NCBI GenBank assembly: GCA_002440625.1
Contig: DJUV01000245.1
Location: forward strand, 1-16,626
DNA length: 16,626 nt
Direction: 5' to 3'
Source: Rhodobacteraceae bacterium UBA6273
GTDB taxonomy: Bacteria; Pseudomonadota; Alphaproteobacteria; Rhodobacterales; Rhodobacteraceae
Both the position numbers and the translations under genes were made by a program. Position 1 is the first letter of the stretch, and every line of letters begins with the position of its first letter. Below are positions 1 through 9,200 of the stretch, in pieces. Under the pieces are notes generated by a model that ran no database searches, was not told the origin of the DNA, and saw only the letters and a list, made by a program, of their open reading frames with translations.

Positions 1-950
1 GCTGCGGCAAGTCCACGCTTCTGCGGATGATCGCGGGGCTGGAGACGATCAGCCGGGGCGACCTGGTGATCGACGGTCAGCGGATGAACGATGTGCGCCC
101 GGCAGACCGGGGGATCGCGATGGTGTTCCAGTCCTACGCACTTTACCCGCACAAGACCGTGGAACAGAACATGGGCTTCGCGCTGAAGGTGGCGAAGACG
201 CCGAAGGACGAGGCCGCGCGCAAGATCGCCCGGGCCGCCGAAATCCTGCAACTCGGTCCGCTGCTGAAGCGGTTGCCGAAGGAATTGTCAGGCGGCCAGC
301 GCCAGCGTGTTGCCATCGGGCGCGCCATCGTGCGGAACCCCAAGGTCTTTCTCTTCGATGAGCCCCTGTCGAACCTCGATGCCAGCCTCCGGCTGCAGAT
401 GCGGATCGAACTGGCGCAGCTGCACCGCGAATTGCAGGCGACGATGGTCTACGTCACGCATGACCAGATCGAGGCGATGACGTTGGCCGACAAGATCGTT
501 GTCCTCCGCGACGGGCTGGTCGAACAGATCGGTGCGCCGCTGGAGATCTACCGACGCCCGGCGAACACCTTCGTCGCGGGTTTCATCGGCAGCCCGAAGA
601 TGAACCTCCTGAAGGCGCGGGTGACGGCGACCGTGGCTGGACAGGCCCGCGTCGATGCCGCCGGTCTGGTCTGCGATGTGGCGGTCGACCATCTGCCCGT
701 GATTGGCGCCGAGGTCACCCTTGGCATCCGGCCCGAACACTTGGCCGCCGGACCCGGTGCGCCGGTCCAGGTGCAGGCCAGTGAGCGGCTGGGCGGCGTG
801 ACCTATGCCTATGCCCGCCTGCCCGACGGCCAGAGCCTGACCGTGCAGCTGGACGGCGAGCATGACTTTGCCGCGGACGGCGGCCTGACCGTGCAGCCCC
901 AGCCGGGCCGCGCGCATCTTTTTTCCGGCGACAGCGGCCTTCGGCTCTGA
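1..950 (+). CDS. ABC transporter ATP-binding protein, MalK/UgpC type (5' truncated)
   Basis: This is the ATPase subunit of a carbohydrate-type ABC importer, which drives uptake from the cytoplasmic face of the inner membrane. The reading frame is open at the left edge, with the first full codon at base 3, so about 35-40 N-terminal residues are missing. The visible part starts inside Walker A ([15 protein letters not shown]). It continues with the Q-loop ([10 protein letters not shown]), the ABC signature [14 protein letters not shown], Walker B ([12 protein letters not shown]) and the switch histidine in [14 protein letters not shown]. The C-terminal third (roughly 100 residues) looks like the TOBE/regulatory domain of the MalK group ([16 protein letters not shown]). 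It is followed after 31 bases by an SIS-domain gene, so it probably shares an operon with the sugar-amine catabolic genes. The permease and binding-protein genes would lie to the left, outside the window. The family is clear from the motifs. The substrate is inferred from context only. Confidence 0.93.
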   Translation, partial: CGKSTLLRMIAGLETISRGDLVIDGQRMNDVRPADRGIAMVFQSYALYPHKTVEQNMGFALKVAKTPKDEAARKIARAAEILQLGPLLKRLPKELSGGQRQRVAIGRAIVRNPKVFLFDEPLSNLDASLRLQMRIELAQLHRELQATMVYVTHDQIEAMTLADKIVVLRDGLVEQIGAPLEIYRRPANTFVAGFIGSPKMNLLKARVTATVAGQARVDAAGLVCDVAVDHLPVIGAEVTLGIRPEHLAAGPGAPVQVQASERLGGVTYAYARLPDGQSLTVQLDGEHDFAADGGLTVQPQPGRAHLFSGDSGLRL

Positions 951-981
951 TCCGCCCAACTGGTTCTCGAAAGGAAAGACC

Positions 982-1995
982 ATGCTGAACTTCGACCCCG
1001 CCCGCTTCCTGCGCATCCAGACCGGGACCGTGACCATCGCCCGCGACCTTGGCGCAGTGGTCGGGCGGCTGGTGGCCGAGGGGGCCGACAGCCTCTTCTT
1101 CATGGGGTCGGGCGGCGCGGGCATCCTGATGCAGCCGGCGACCGACCTGATGCGCCGTGCGTCCAAGCTGCCCTGCCACAACGTCCTCTGCGCCGAAGTC
1201 GTGCTGACCGGCCACGTGGCGCTGGGGCCGAAGTCGGTGGTCATCATGCCGTCGCTCTCCGGCACGACCAAGGAAAGCATCGCGGCGATGGAGTACGTCA
1301 AGGCGCGCGGGGCCATCGTGATCTCGATCACCGGCCACGCCGACACGCCGCTGGCCAAGGGGGCCGACCACAGCTTTGTCAACTTTGCCGAGGACGACAC
1401 CTCGTGCGAGATGTTCTACGTCACCTCGCTGGTGGCGGCCCTGGCGGCGATGCAGGCGCGGGGCGAGCGGTCGGACCTTGACCGGATCACCGGCGAACTC
1501 GCGGGCCTGCCGCAACAGCTTCTGGCAGTGAAACAGGCGTTCGAGCCGCGCGCCGATGCGCTGGCCCGGGCGATTGCCGCCGATGGCTGGCATATCATCA
1601 CCGGCTCGGGCGCGGCCTGGCCCGAAGCCTACTACTACGGCATGTGCATCCTGGAAGAGATGCAGTGGATCCGCACCCGGCCGGTCCATGCCTCGGACTT
1701 CTTCCACGGCACGCTGGAACTGGTGGAAAAAGGCGTCTCGGTCGTCGTCTTCGCGGGCGAGGACGAGACGCGTCCCCTGACCGACCGGGTGATCGCCTTC
1801 GCCAAGGGCTATACCGACAAGCTGACCGTGCTGGACACCCGCGACCTTGCGACCACCGGCCTCTCGGCCGATCTGCGCGCGATGCTGGCCCCGGCGCTTT
1901 TGGCCACCGTGCTGGAACGGCTTTCGGCGCATCTGGAGGTGATGCGGAACCATCCGCTGGTGACGCGCCGCTACTACAAGCGCGTGGCCTACTGA
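982..1995 (+). CDS. SIS-domain FrlB/FraB-like sugar-amine deglycase 1
   Basis: A 337-residue protein with two SIS domains, close in length to E. coli FrlB (about 340). FrlB-type enzymes cleave a 6-phosphorylated fructosyl amino acid to glucose 6-phosphate plus the free amino acid in the cytoplasm. The first SIS domain shows FMGSGGAGIL and IMPSLSGTTKES. The second carries EEMQW (Glu226) and DFFHG (His242). Their 16-residue spacing matches the Glu/His pair that I recall as catalytic in Salmonella FraB. The residue three before that histidine is Asp239, where FrlB and the second paralogue here have Glu. The C-terminal end (HPLVTRRYYKRVAY) matches the family's RRYY-type tail. The start has a good ribosome site (AAAGGAAAG) and lies 31 bases after the ABC gene. 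The next gene begins one base after its stop. Family assignment is firm. The exact substrate is unknown, and a sugar-phosphate isomerase is the alternative. Confidence 0.85.
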   Translation: MLNFDPARFLRIQTGTVTIARDLGAVVGRLVAEGADSLFFMGSGGAGILMQPATDLMRRASKLPCHNVLCAEVVLTGHVALGPKSVVIMPSLSGTTKESIAAMEYVKARGAIVISITGHADTPLAKGADHSFVNFAEDDTSCEMFYVTSLVAALAAMQARGERSDLDRITGELAGLPQQLLAVKQAFEPRADALARAIAADGWHIITGSGAAWPEAYYYGMCILEEMQWIRTRPVHASDFFHGTLELVEKGVSVVVFAGEDETRPLTDRVIAFAKGYTDKLTVLDTRDLATTGLSADLRAMLAPALLATVLERLSAHLEVMRNHPLVTRRYYKRVAY

Positions 1996-1996
1996 G

Positions 1997-3298
1997 ATGG
2001 ACGCCTTTTCCGGACACAGCACCACACCCCTCTGGCGGGCCGAGATGGCCCTGCCGCCGGTGCCTGCCGCCACGGTCGAACCGCGCGAGGATGTGTTGGT
2101 GGTGGGATCGGGCTTCACCGGCCTGCACACCGCGCTCCACCTGGCGCGGGGCGGGCGGCAGGTCGTCGTCTGCGACGCGGGCGAGATCGGCTGGGGCTGT
2201 TCGACCCGGAACGGCGGGCAGGTTTCCTCGGAAATGAAGCCGGACCTTGACGATTTCATCGCGAAATACGGCGAGGACCGCGCCCGCCGCATCCTGTCGA
2301 CCGGGATCGAGGCGCACCGCCACCTGCGCCGGTTCGTCGCCGAAGAGGGCATCGCCTGCAACTACAGCGTCTGCGGCCATTTCATCGGCGCACATCGCCC
2401 CGACCGGATGCAGGGCCTGCGCCACTTCCTGCGCCAGAACGCCCGCCTCGGGGTAGAGGGCGAGGAAATCCCGAAGGCCCGTGTCAGCGATTTCGTCGCC
2501 TCGCCGCAGTTTCATGGCGGGGTGCATCTGCCGGACTGGGCCAGCCTGCACCCCGGGCGGCTGGTCGCGGAACTCGTGCGGCTTTGCCTTGCGGCAGGTG
2601 TGCGCTTTGCGCCCAAGACCCGGGTGTCGCAGATCGAGGACGAGGGCGACCACATCACCTGTCTTGCCGGAACCCGCACGGTCCGCGCAGCACACCTGGT
2701 GATGGCAACCGACGGCTATACTGACGGCGCGTCAAAGTGGATGCGGCGGCGGGTGGTGTCGCTGGCCTCGGTGGTGACGGCGACCGAAGTGATGGACCCC
2801 GCAGCGGTCAGGGCGCTCTATCCCCGGGCGTCGATGGTCTATGACACCCGGATGAACGTGACCTATCACCGGCCCTCGCCCGACGGCGACCGGGTGGTGA
2901 TCGGCACCGTGGTTCCGGTGAACGTGACCAACGTTGCCGCCTGCCTGCCGCGGGTGCGCCGCAACATCCTGCGGCTCTTCCCGCAGCTGGAGGGTGTGAA
3001 GATCGCCCATGTCTGGACTGGCTTTGTCGGCGCCACCTTCAGCCACCTGCCGCATGTCGGGATCCACGGGCGCATGGGCTATGCCATCGGCTACAACGGT
3101 ACTGGCGTCGCCATGTCGTCCTATCTGGGAATGAAGCTGGCGCAGAAGATGCTGGGCAGGGGCGGCGAGACGGCGCTGGACGGGCTGGAGCTGGAGACGC
3201 GCCCCTTCTTCCACGGCCAGTCCTGGTATCGGCGTCCGGTCCTGGCCTGGCACGACCTGAAGGACAACATGGCCTCGCGCGGGGCGACCATCGGATGA
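1997..3298 (+). CDS. FAD-dependent oxidoreductase, DAO family
   Basis: A 433-residue flavoprotein of the D-amino-acid-oxidase/glycine-oxidase superfamily, most like the gamma-glutamylputrescine-oxidase (PuuB) style of member. These enzymes oxidise a C-N bond of an amine or amino acid using FAD and oxygen. A Rossmann motif GSGFTG lies at residues 37-42 after a hydrophobic strand (DVLVV). The second family motif STRNGGQVSSE follows it, and a C-terminal FAD-contact segment (FSHLPHVG, then GYNGTGVAMS) is present. There is no signal peptide, so it should be cytoplasmic. It sits one base after the SIS gene and overlaps the next gene as ATGA, which implies translational coupling. In this context it may oxidise an Amadori compound, or the amine or amino acid released by the deglycase. 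The substrate is inference only. Confidence 0.85.
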   Translation: MDAFSGHSTTPLWRAEMALPPVPAATVEPREDVLVVGSGFTGLHTALHLARGGRQVVVCDAGEIGWGCSTRNGGQVSSEMKPDLDDFIAKYGEDRARRILSTGIEAHRHLRRFVAEEGIACNYSVCGHFIGAHRPDRMQGLRHFLRQNARLGVEGEEIPKARVSDFVASPQFHGGVHLPDWASLHPGRLVAELVRLCLAAGVRFAPKTRVSQIEDEGDHITCLAGTRTVRAAHLVMATDGYTDGASKWMRRRVVSLASVVTATEVMDPAAVRALYPRASMVYDTRMNVTYHRPSPDGDRVVIGTVVPVNVTNVAACLPRVRRNILRLFPQLEGVKIAHVWTGFVGATFSHLPHVGIHGRMGYAIGYNGTGVAMSSYLGMKLAQKMLGRGGETALDGLELETRPFFHGQSWYRRPVLAWHDLKDNMASRGATIG

Positions 3299-4101
3299 CC
3301 ACGTTCGACCTGATAGCCCTGGGCGACAACTGCATCGACCGGCTGACCGGCGCGGTGACGGCCGATCTGGTCGGCGGCAATGCGGTCAACGTGGCGGTGC
3401 AGGTCGCGATGCTTGGTCTCCGCGCGGCCTATTGCGGTGCGGTCGGCCCGGCGGGAGAAGCTGACGGCGACCGGGTGCTTGCCGCGCTGGCCGCAAAGGG
3501 CGTGGATGTCTCGCTGGTGGAACGGCGCAAGCCGCCGACCTCGGTCACCTGCCTGACCGTTGCCCCGGATGGCAACCGGACCATCCTGACCGAGGACTTC
3601 GGCGCCTGCGCGGGCTGGGTGCCGGACGCTGCCCGCCTGCGTGTGCTCTCGGCGGCCCGCCATGTCCATATCGGCTGGCTTCAGGATGGCGGCCATGCGC
3701 GCCGGGTGCTGGCGCGTGACGGGGTCAGCCTGTCGCAGGATGTCTCGGTGAACGCGGCGCCGGAGGATCTGGATGTGGAGGGGCTGACCATCGCCTTCGC
3801 CTCGCTGCCCGAAGATCAGGCCGACCGTGCCGAAGCCCGCGCGGCGGACCTCGTGGCGCAAGGCGCGAAGGGGGCCGTCATCACACTGGGCGCACGGGGC
3901 AGTCTTGCCCTGATCGGCGGACAGACTTTCCGCGCCGCTGCCCCGGCGATCACCCCGGTCGACACCACCGGCGCTGGCGACGCTTACATCGCGGGCTTTC
4001 TGGCCGCGCGTCTCAACGGGGCCTCGGTGCCCAAGGCCATGGCAGCGGGCCACACCTGCGCTGCCGCCTGCTGTGGCCATCCGGGGGGCTTTCCCCAGTA
4101 G
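3295..4101 (+). CDS. PfkB-family carbohydrate kinase 1 (FrlD-like)
   Basis: A 268-residue ribokinase/PfkB-family kinase, similar in size to E. coli FrlD (about 261). FrlD phosphorylates fructoselysine at C6 to make the FrlB substrate. It begins IALGDNCIDR, as FrlD does (IGDNCVD). It then shows the N-terminal PfkB signature (GGNAVNVAVQVAMLG) and the C-terminal signature VDTTGAGDAYIAGF, whose Asp229 is the catalytic base in the family. The tail has the CAAACC element close to FrlD's CAAK tail, but the protein ends in GGFPQ. The ATG overlaps the stop of the oxidoreductase gene (ATGA). An 80-base gap containing a hairpin separates it from the second SIS gene. It probably works with SIS protein 1 as a kinase/deglycase pair. 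The kinase family is certain. The sugar-amine substrate is inferred from resemblance and neighbours. Confidence 0.87.
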   Translation: MTTFDLIALGDNCIDRLTGAVTADLVGGNAVNVAVQVAMLGLRAAYCGAVGPAGEADGDRVLAALAAKGVDVSLVERRKPPTSVTCLTVAPDGNRTILTEDFGACAGWVPDAARLRVLSAARHVHIGWLQDGGHARRVLARDGVSLSQDVSVNAAPEDLDVEGLTIAFASLPEDQADRAEARAADLVAQGAKGAVITLGARGSLALIGGQTFRAAAPAITPVDTTGAGDAYIAGFLAARLNGASVPKAMAAGHTCAAACCGHPGGFPQ

Positions 4102-4129
4102 CGCCCAACCCATTGCCGACCTGCCGCCC

Positions 4130-4149
4130 CCCGGAACGCCGTTTCCGGG
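4130..4149 (+). other. Intergenic hairpin inside the catabolic operon
   Basis: Seven-base arms CCCGGAA and TTCCGGG enclose a six-base loop, between kinase 1 and SIS gene 2. There is no U-rich tail, so it does not look like a full terminator. It may be an RNA-processing or stability element that sets relative expression of the two gene pairs. It ends about 17 bases before the AGAGGA ribosome site of the next gene. Confidence 0.45.
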
Positions 4150-4181
4150 ACCGGCCCAACCTTGCCTGATGAGAGGACCAG

Positions 4182-5171
4182 ATGACCGACAAGCCCTTCC
4201 CGACCGAGGCGCAGATCGCCGCCGCTCTTGCCGCCGCAAAGGCCCGGCCTGCACTGACCGAGATCTATTTCGTCGCCTGCGGCGGGTCCTATGCGCTGAT
4301 GCTGCCGAACCAGTATGCGGTCGACCGCCATGCGAAGACCATCGCCGGCCACGCGCTGAACGCCGCCGAGTTCATGGCCCGCAACCCGGCGCGGCTGGGG
4401 CCAACCTCAGCCGTGATCCTGTGTTCGCATTCCGGCACCACGCCGGAAACGGTCGAGGCCGCCCGCTTCGCCCGGGCCAAGGGTGCGCTGACCATCGCGC
4501 TGACCAATCTGCCCGGCAGCCTGCTGGATCAGGCCGTTGAATTTCCGGTCTACTACACCCACGCCCCCAAGACCTTTGCGACGGACCATTCCGCCGCCGT
4601 CATGGCCCGGCTGACCTTCGGCATCCTCGCCGCGCGCGAAGCCAACCCCCTGGCGCAGAAGGTGGAAAAGGCCCTGATCGCCCTTCCGGCCCTGATCGAC
4701 ACCGCCATCTCCGCCCATGCCGACCGGATCGCCACCTTCGCCGAAAGCCACAAGCGCGAGCCGGTGATCTACACCATGGGCGCCGGCGCGAACTATGCCA
4801 CGGCCTATTCCTATGCCATCTGCATCTTCCAGGAGATGCAGTGGATCCACTCAGCCGGCATCCACGCGGGCGAATACTTCCACGGCCCCTTCGAGATCAC
4901 CGATTTCGACGTGCCCTTCATCGTGCTGCGCGGACTTGGCGCAAGCCGCAAGATGGATGACCGGGGGCTGGATTTCGTGACAAAGTACAGCCAGCGCGTG
5001 ACCACGCTCTGCGCCGAGGAACTGGGCCTCGGCGTGATCGATCCCGAAGTCGTGGAACATGTCGAGCACATGGCCTTCGGCACGCTCCTGCGCGTCTATT
5101 GCGACAAGCTGGCCGACAGCCGCGGCCATCCGCTGACCGTGCGGCGCTACATGTGGAAGATGGACTATTGA
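4182..5171 (+). CDS. SIS-domain FrlB/FraB-like sugar-amine deglycase 2
   Basis: A 329-residue double-SIS protein and a paralogue of the gene at 982, though the two have diverged strongly. It has the FrlB-like IYFVACGGSYALM segment, the first SIS loop LCSHSGTTPET, and the probable catalytic pair Glu218 (QEMQW) and His234 (EYFHGPFE). Here the GEYFHGP box matches FrlB's SGEFRHGP better than protein 1 does, so this copy is the more canonical deglycase. The tail PLTVRRYMWKMDY corresponds to the RRYY ending of FrlB. The ATG follows an AGAGGA ribosome site by 5-6 bases. Hairpins flank the gene on both sides. The predicted reaction is cleavage of a 6-phosphofructosyl (or glucosyl) amino acid to hexose 6-phosphate and free amine. 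The exact substrate cannot be read from sequence. Confidence 0.87.
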   Translation: MTDKPFPTEAQIAAALAAAKARPALTEIYFVACGGSYALMLPNQYAVDRHAKTIAGHALNAAEFMARNPARLGPTSAVILCSHSGTTPETVEAARFARAKGALTIALTNLPGSLLDQAVEFPVYYTHAPKTFATDHSAAVMARLTFGILAAREANPLAQKVEKALIALPALIDTAISAHADRIATFAESHKREPVIYTMGAGANYATAYSYAICIFQEMQWIHSAGIHAGEYFHGPFEITDFDVPFIVLRGLGASRKMDDRGLDFVTKYSQRVTTLCAEELGLGVIDPEVVEHVEHMAFGTLLRVYCDKLADSRGHPLTVRRYMWKMDY

Positions 5172-5181
5172 CGAAAGGTCC

Positions 5182-5204
5182 GGGGGCGGGCCAGTCCTGC
5201 CCCC
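5182..5204 (+). other. Strong intergenic hairpin between SIS 2 and kinase 2
   Basis: Arms GGGGGCGGG and CCTGCCCCC (nine pairs, one of them G-U in RNA) enclose the loop CCAGT, 10 bases after the SIS 2 stop. No U tail follows. The ribosome site of kinase 2 (AGGACGGAG, about 5208-5216) lies just outside the stem and stays free. It may act as a 3'-end stabiliser or partial attenuator within the operon. Confidence 0.5.
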
Positions 5205-5221
5205 TCCAGGACGGAGCCAGC

Positions 5222-6052
5222 ATGACGAACGGACTTCTCTGCATCGGCGACAATGTCGTCGACCTCTACCTTGACCGGGGTGTCTTCTTCCCCGGCGGAA
5301 ACGCGCTGAACGTGGCCGTTCTGGCCCGCCGCTTCGGGCTTTCGGACGTGGCCTACAAGGGCATCGTCGGAAACGATCGTGAAGGCGATCACGTCCGCGC
5401 CTGCATGGTGGCCGAAGGCCTGTCGATCGCCCATCTAAGCCGGGTCGAAGGGCCGAACGGCAAGGCACAGGTCACCCATGACGCCTATGGCGATCGGGTT
5501 TTCGTTTCATCGAACCGGGGCGGAATCAGGCGCAAGCTGATGCTCAGGATGGACGAGGATGACCTCACACTGATCGCGGCCACGGGCCATGTCCATTCCA
5601 GCTGCTTCAGCTATCTTGAACCCGAACTTCCCCGCATCCGTGCCGCCGCGCGTGCAGTATCGTTCGACTTTTCCACCCTGCATGACCCGGCCTATCTGGC
5701 CCAGGTCTGCCCGCATGTCACGACTGCTTTCCTGTCGGGAGCAGGGCTTGACGACCCGACCGTGGCGGACCTGATCACGCGAGTTCTTGACCTTGGTCCG
5801 GACATCGTCTGCGTGACGCTTGGCGAAAAGGGGGCAGTTTGGGCCAAGGGTCAGACCCGCATCGAACAGCCAATCGTGCCCACAACAGTGGTGGATACTA
5901 TGGGTGCGGGCGATGCCTTCATAGCGGGCTATCTTGTGGGGGCATTGCGCGGAGATACTGTTGAACAGGTTCTCTCATATGCCGCCTCCTGCGCGGCGAA
6001 AGCCTGCGGTTGGGAAGGCGCATGGGGCTATCCGCTCGCAGACAATCCATAG
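5222..6052 (+). CDS. PfkB-family carbohydrate kinase 2 (FrlD-like)
   Basis: A 276-residue PfkB-family kinase, probably a fructosyl-amino-acid 6-kinase. The ATG at 5222 is chosen because a ribosome site (GGACGGAG) precedes it and the protein then starts MTNGLLCIGDNVVDLY, like FrlD. A longer frame reaching back to 5099 would overlap SIS gene 2 by over 70 bases without homology. Motifs are FPGGNALNVAVLARRFG near the N-terminus and VDTMGAGDAFIAGYL near the C-terminus (catalytic Asp231). FrlD also has the unusual DTMGAGD form. The ending CAAKACGWEGAW closely parallels FrlD's CAAK...GAW tail, making this the best FrlD match of the two kinases. It is the last gene of the operon and faces dnaE2 convergently. 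Its 3' third is visibly less GC-rich than the genes before it. Confidence 0.88.
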   Translation: MTNGLLCIGDNVVDLYLDRGVFFPGGNALNVAVLARRFGLSDVAYKGIVGNDREGDHVRACMVAEGLSIAHLSRVEGPNGKAQVTHDAYGDRVFVSSNRGGIRRKLMLRMDEDDLTLIAATGHVHSSCFSYLEPELPRIRAAARAVSFDFSTLHDPAYLAQVCPHVTTAFLSGAGLDDPTVADLITRVLDLGPDIVCVTLGEKGAVWAKGQTRIEQPIVPTTVVDTMGAGDAFIAGYLVGALRGDTVEQVLSYAASCAAKACGWEGAWGYPLADNP

Positions 6053-6234
6053 CTCGCGGCCGAATTATTGACCCTGCTATGCCGCCCAGCAGACGTTCGG
6101 CAGTTCAGGCGAATAGCGAGTTGGACCCTACAATACTGTCTGAGGATGCTTTTCAACGCACACGTATTCTAGGTGCGACGGTCCGCTTGCCGCCCTTCAC
6201 GCCGAAATCCCCTTTGTGATCTCCTGTTCGCCCG
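6053..6234. other. Convergent intergenic region, nothing identified
   Basis: This gap separates the 3' ends of the catabolic operon and dnaE2. It is less GC-rich than the genes either side. The only symmetry seen is a weak CTGCT/AGCAG pair (6074-6092) with no U tract. I found no credible gene, terminator or repeat in it. Confidence 0.5.
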
Positions 6235-9200
6235 TCAATGAAAATCCCGGCTGGGGAACAGCTTCTTCGCCTGCTCCCTCGGGTGCCGGGCCTGCCCTGC
6301 GACGCGGGTCGGGCGGATCGTCTCCCCTGCCCTTTCGGTTTCCGCGCCTATCCTGAGGTGATGGCCGATGGAGGCGAGGCGGGCTGACAGATCCTCGACC
6401 CGTTCGGCAATCAGATGCGTCACCTGCCCGTCGCGCTCGATCCGACCAGTGATCCGCAAAAGCCGGCCCGCGACGACGGCGGCGCGGAACGCCTCATAGA
6501 CCGTGCGCCAGACGACGACATTGGCGGTGCCGGTCTCGTCTTCAAGGGTCAGGAAGATGACGCCCGACGCGGTGCCCGGCCGCTGGCGAGTGATCACCAG
6601 CCCGGTCAACTGGATACGACCCGCCGCGGACCCCAGCCGGTCGGCGGGCAGGCTTTCGGGTAGGTTCGGCCGCAGCAGTTCCATCGGATGGGCGCGCAAG
6701 CTGAGGCGCAGGGCAAGATAGTCCTCGATCACCTCCTGGCCGAGGGTCATCCGGGGAAGGTCGACCTTCGGCTCGCGCTCGCCCTCGCCGTCCGCGCCGA
6801 AGAGCGGCAGGGGTTTCGGAGCCTTCAGCGCCCGCGCCTGCCAGAGCGCATCGCGCCGCGACAGGCCAAGGCAGGCGAAGCCGTCGGCCTCGGCCAGACG
6901 GTCCAGCGCATCGGGGCGGATGCCGGCCCGGCGCCAGACACTTTCGACATCGGGATAGCCATTGGCCCGCGCCGCGGCGATCCAGATGGCATCCTCCTCA
7001 CGCATGCCCTTCACCTGCCGGAAGCCAAGGCGCAGGGCGAGCGACCCATCCGCCCGCGGCTCGATGGTGCAATCCCAGAAGGAATCGTTGATCGAGACGG
7101 GGCGGACCTCGATGCCATGATCGCGGGCATCGCGCACCAGTTGCGCGGGCGCATAGAAGCCCATCGGTTGCGCATTCAGCAGCGCGCAGGTGAAGATCGC
7201 AGGGTGATGACGCTTCAGCCAGGCCGAGACATAGACCAGCCGAGCGAAGCTTGCGGCATGACTTTCGGGGAAACCGTAGCTGCCGAAGCCTTGGATCTGG
7301 GCGAAACAACGCGCGGCGAACTCCGCATCATAGCCGCGCTCCAGCATGCCGGAGACAAAGCGGTCGCGGAACCCGCCGATGGTGCCCATGCGCTTGAAAG
7401 TGGCGAGCGAACGGCGCAGCCGGTCGGCCTCGGCGGGGGTGAAGCCAGCCGCGACGACGGCGATCTGCATTGCCTGTTCCTGGAACAGCGGTACGCCATA
7501 GGTACGTCCCAGCACCTCCATCATGGCGGGGCCGAGATCCTCGACCGCCTCCCTGCCCTGCCGACGATTGATGAAGGGATGCACCATGCCGCCCTGGATC
7601 GGGCCGGGGCGGACGATGGCCACCTCGCAGACCAGGTCGTAGAACTTGCGCGGCCGCATCCGGGGCAGGAAGTTCAGCTGCGCCCGGCTTTCAACCTGGA
7701 ACACCCCGATGGCATCGGCGCGGCAGAGCATGTCATAGACGGCCGGATCCTCGGGCGGGATGTTCGCCAGTGTCAGATGCCGCGCCCGGTGATCCGCGAT
7801 CAGACCAAAGGCCTTGCGGATCGCGGTCAGCATGCCAAGGGCGAGGATATCGACCTTCAGAAGCCCGAGCGCGTCGATGTCATCCTTGTCCCATTCGATG
7901 ACCGTGCGATCCTCCATCGCCGCATTCTCGATGGGGCAAAGCTCGTCGAGGCGACCTTGGGTGATGACGAAGCCGCCGACATGCTGCGACAGATGCCGGG
8001 GGAAGCCGATGATCTCGCCGATCAGCTGCACCGCCAGTTGCACGCGGCGGTCCTCGATGGAAAGGCCCGCATCGCGCAAGCGGTCCTCGCCCGGCGCGGC
8101 GGAGGACCAGCCCCAGATCTGGCCTGACAGGCGGGCGATCACATCCTGCGACAGGCCCATGACCTTGCCGATCTCGCGGATCGCGGCGCGGCTGCGGAAA
8201 TGGATCACCACCGCCGTCAGCCCGGCGCGGGCGCGGCTGTAGCGGTCATAGATCCACTGGATCACCTCCTCGCGGCGCTCGTGCTCGAAATCCACATCGA
8301 TGTCCGGCGGCTCGCCGCGCTCCTTGGAGATGAAGCGCTCGAAGATCAGGGTGATCGACTCGGGCGGCACTTCGGTGATGCCCAAGAGGTAGCAGACGAC
8401 GGAATTGGCGGCCGAGCCGCGGCCCTGACAGAGGATGCCCTTCGACCGGGCAAAGGCCACGATGTCGAAAACGGTCAGAAAATAGGGCGCATAATCCACC
8501 TCGGCGATCAGCCGAAGTTCCTTCTCGACGCGGGAGACGATCTTCGGCGGCGCGCCGCCGGGATAGCGCCAGGCAAGCCCTTCGCGTGTCAGCCGCTCCA
8601 GCCGGGATTGCGCGGGCTCACCATCCCGCGCCTCGTCGGGATATTGATAGCGCAACTGGTCGAGACTGAAGGCGCAGCGGTCGGCGATTTCCAACGTGCG
8701 GCGCAGGGCGGCCGGATAGCGGTGGAAGATGCGCCCAAGTTCCGCCCCGGATTTGAGGCGATGCTCGCCGTTGGCCAGGCGACGCTCGCCAATCGTGTCG
8801 ATGGTGCAGCCCTCGCGGAGACAGGTCAGCACATCGGCCAGCGGCCGCCGGGCGGAGCGGTGCATCAGGACATTGCCAACGGCGACCAGCGGTAGGCCGG
8901 TGCCTTGCGACATTTCGGCCAGCCGGTCGAGCCGTTCCTGATCCTGCCCGTCATAGACCGGGGCCGCGCCGAGGAAGCACTGCCCGGCGAAGCGGGAGGC
9001 GATGCGGCGCAGGTCGCGGGCGGCCCCCTGCCCTTCCAGTGGATCGGGCGGCAGGGCGATCAGGATCATCCCCCTGCCCCAGTCCTCGAGATCGGCCATG
9101 CCGATATGGCAATGGCCCTTTTCCGCCCGGCGCTTGCCGAGGGAGAGAAGCCGGGTCAGCCGAGACCAGGCGGCAAGATCGGTGGGGAGCGCGATCCAGT

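Noticed and set aside
288..2695. Long minus-strand open frames opposite the ABC, SIS and oxidoreductase genes
   Set aside because: They lie antisense to genes with clear family motifs, have arginine/proline-rich translations without recognisable domains, and are expected in GC-rich DNA.
5099..5221. N-terminal extension of kinase 2 to 5099
   Set aside because: It would overlap SIS gene 2 and adds residues unlike the family. The ATG at 5222 has a ribosome site and starts at the FrlD-like IGDN segment.
6074..6092. CTGCT/AGCAG hairpin as terminator for the convergent operons
   Set aside because: The stem has five pairs with a nine-base loop and no U tract on either strand.
6010..6219. 69-codon plus-strand frame across the end of kinase 2 and the convergent gap
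   Set aside because: No ribosome site, no recognisable motif, and it overlaps kinase 2 in another frame.
6688..8895. Long plus-strand open frames opposite dnaE2 (up to 479 codons)
   Set aside because: DnaE2 is intact with its catalytic motifs on the other strand. These frames show no family features and are GC-driven shadows.
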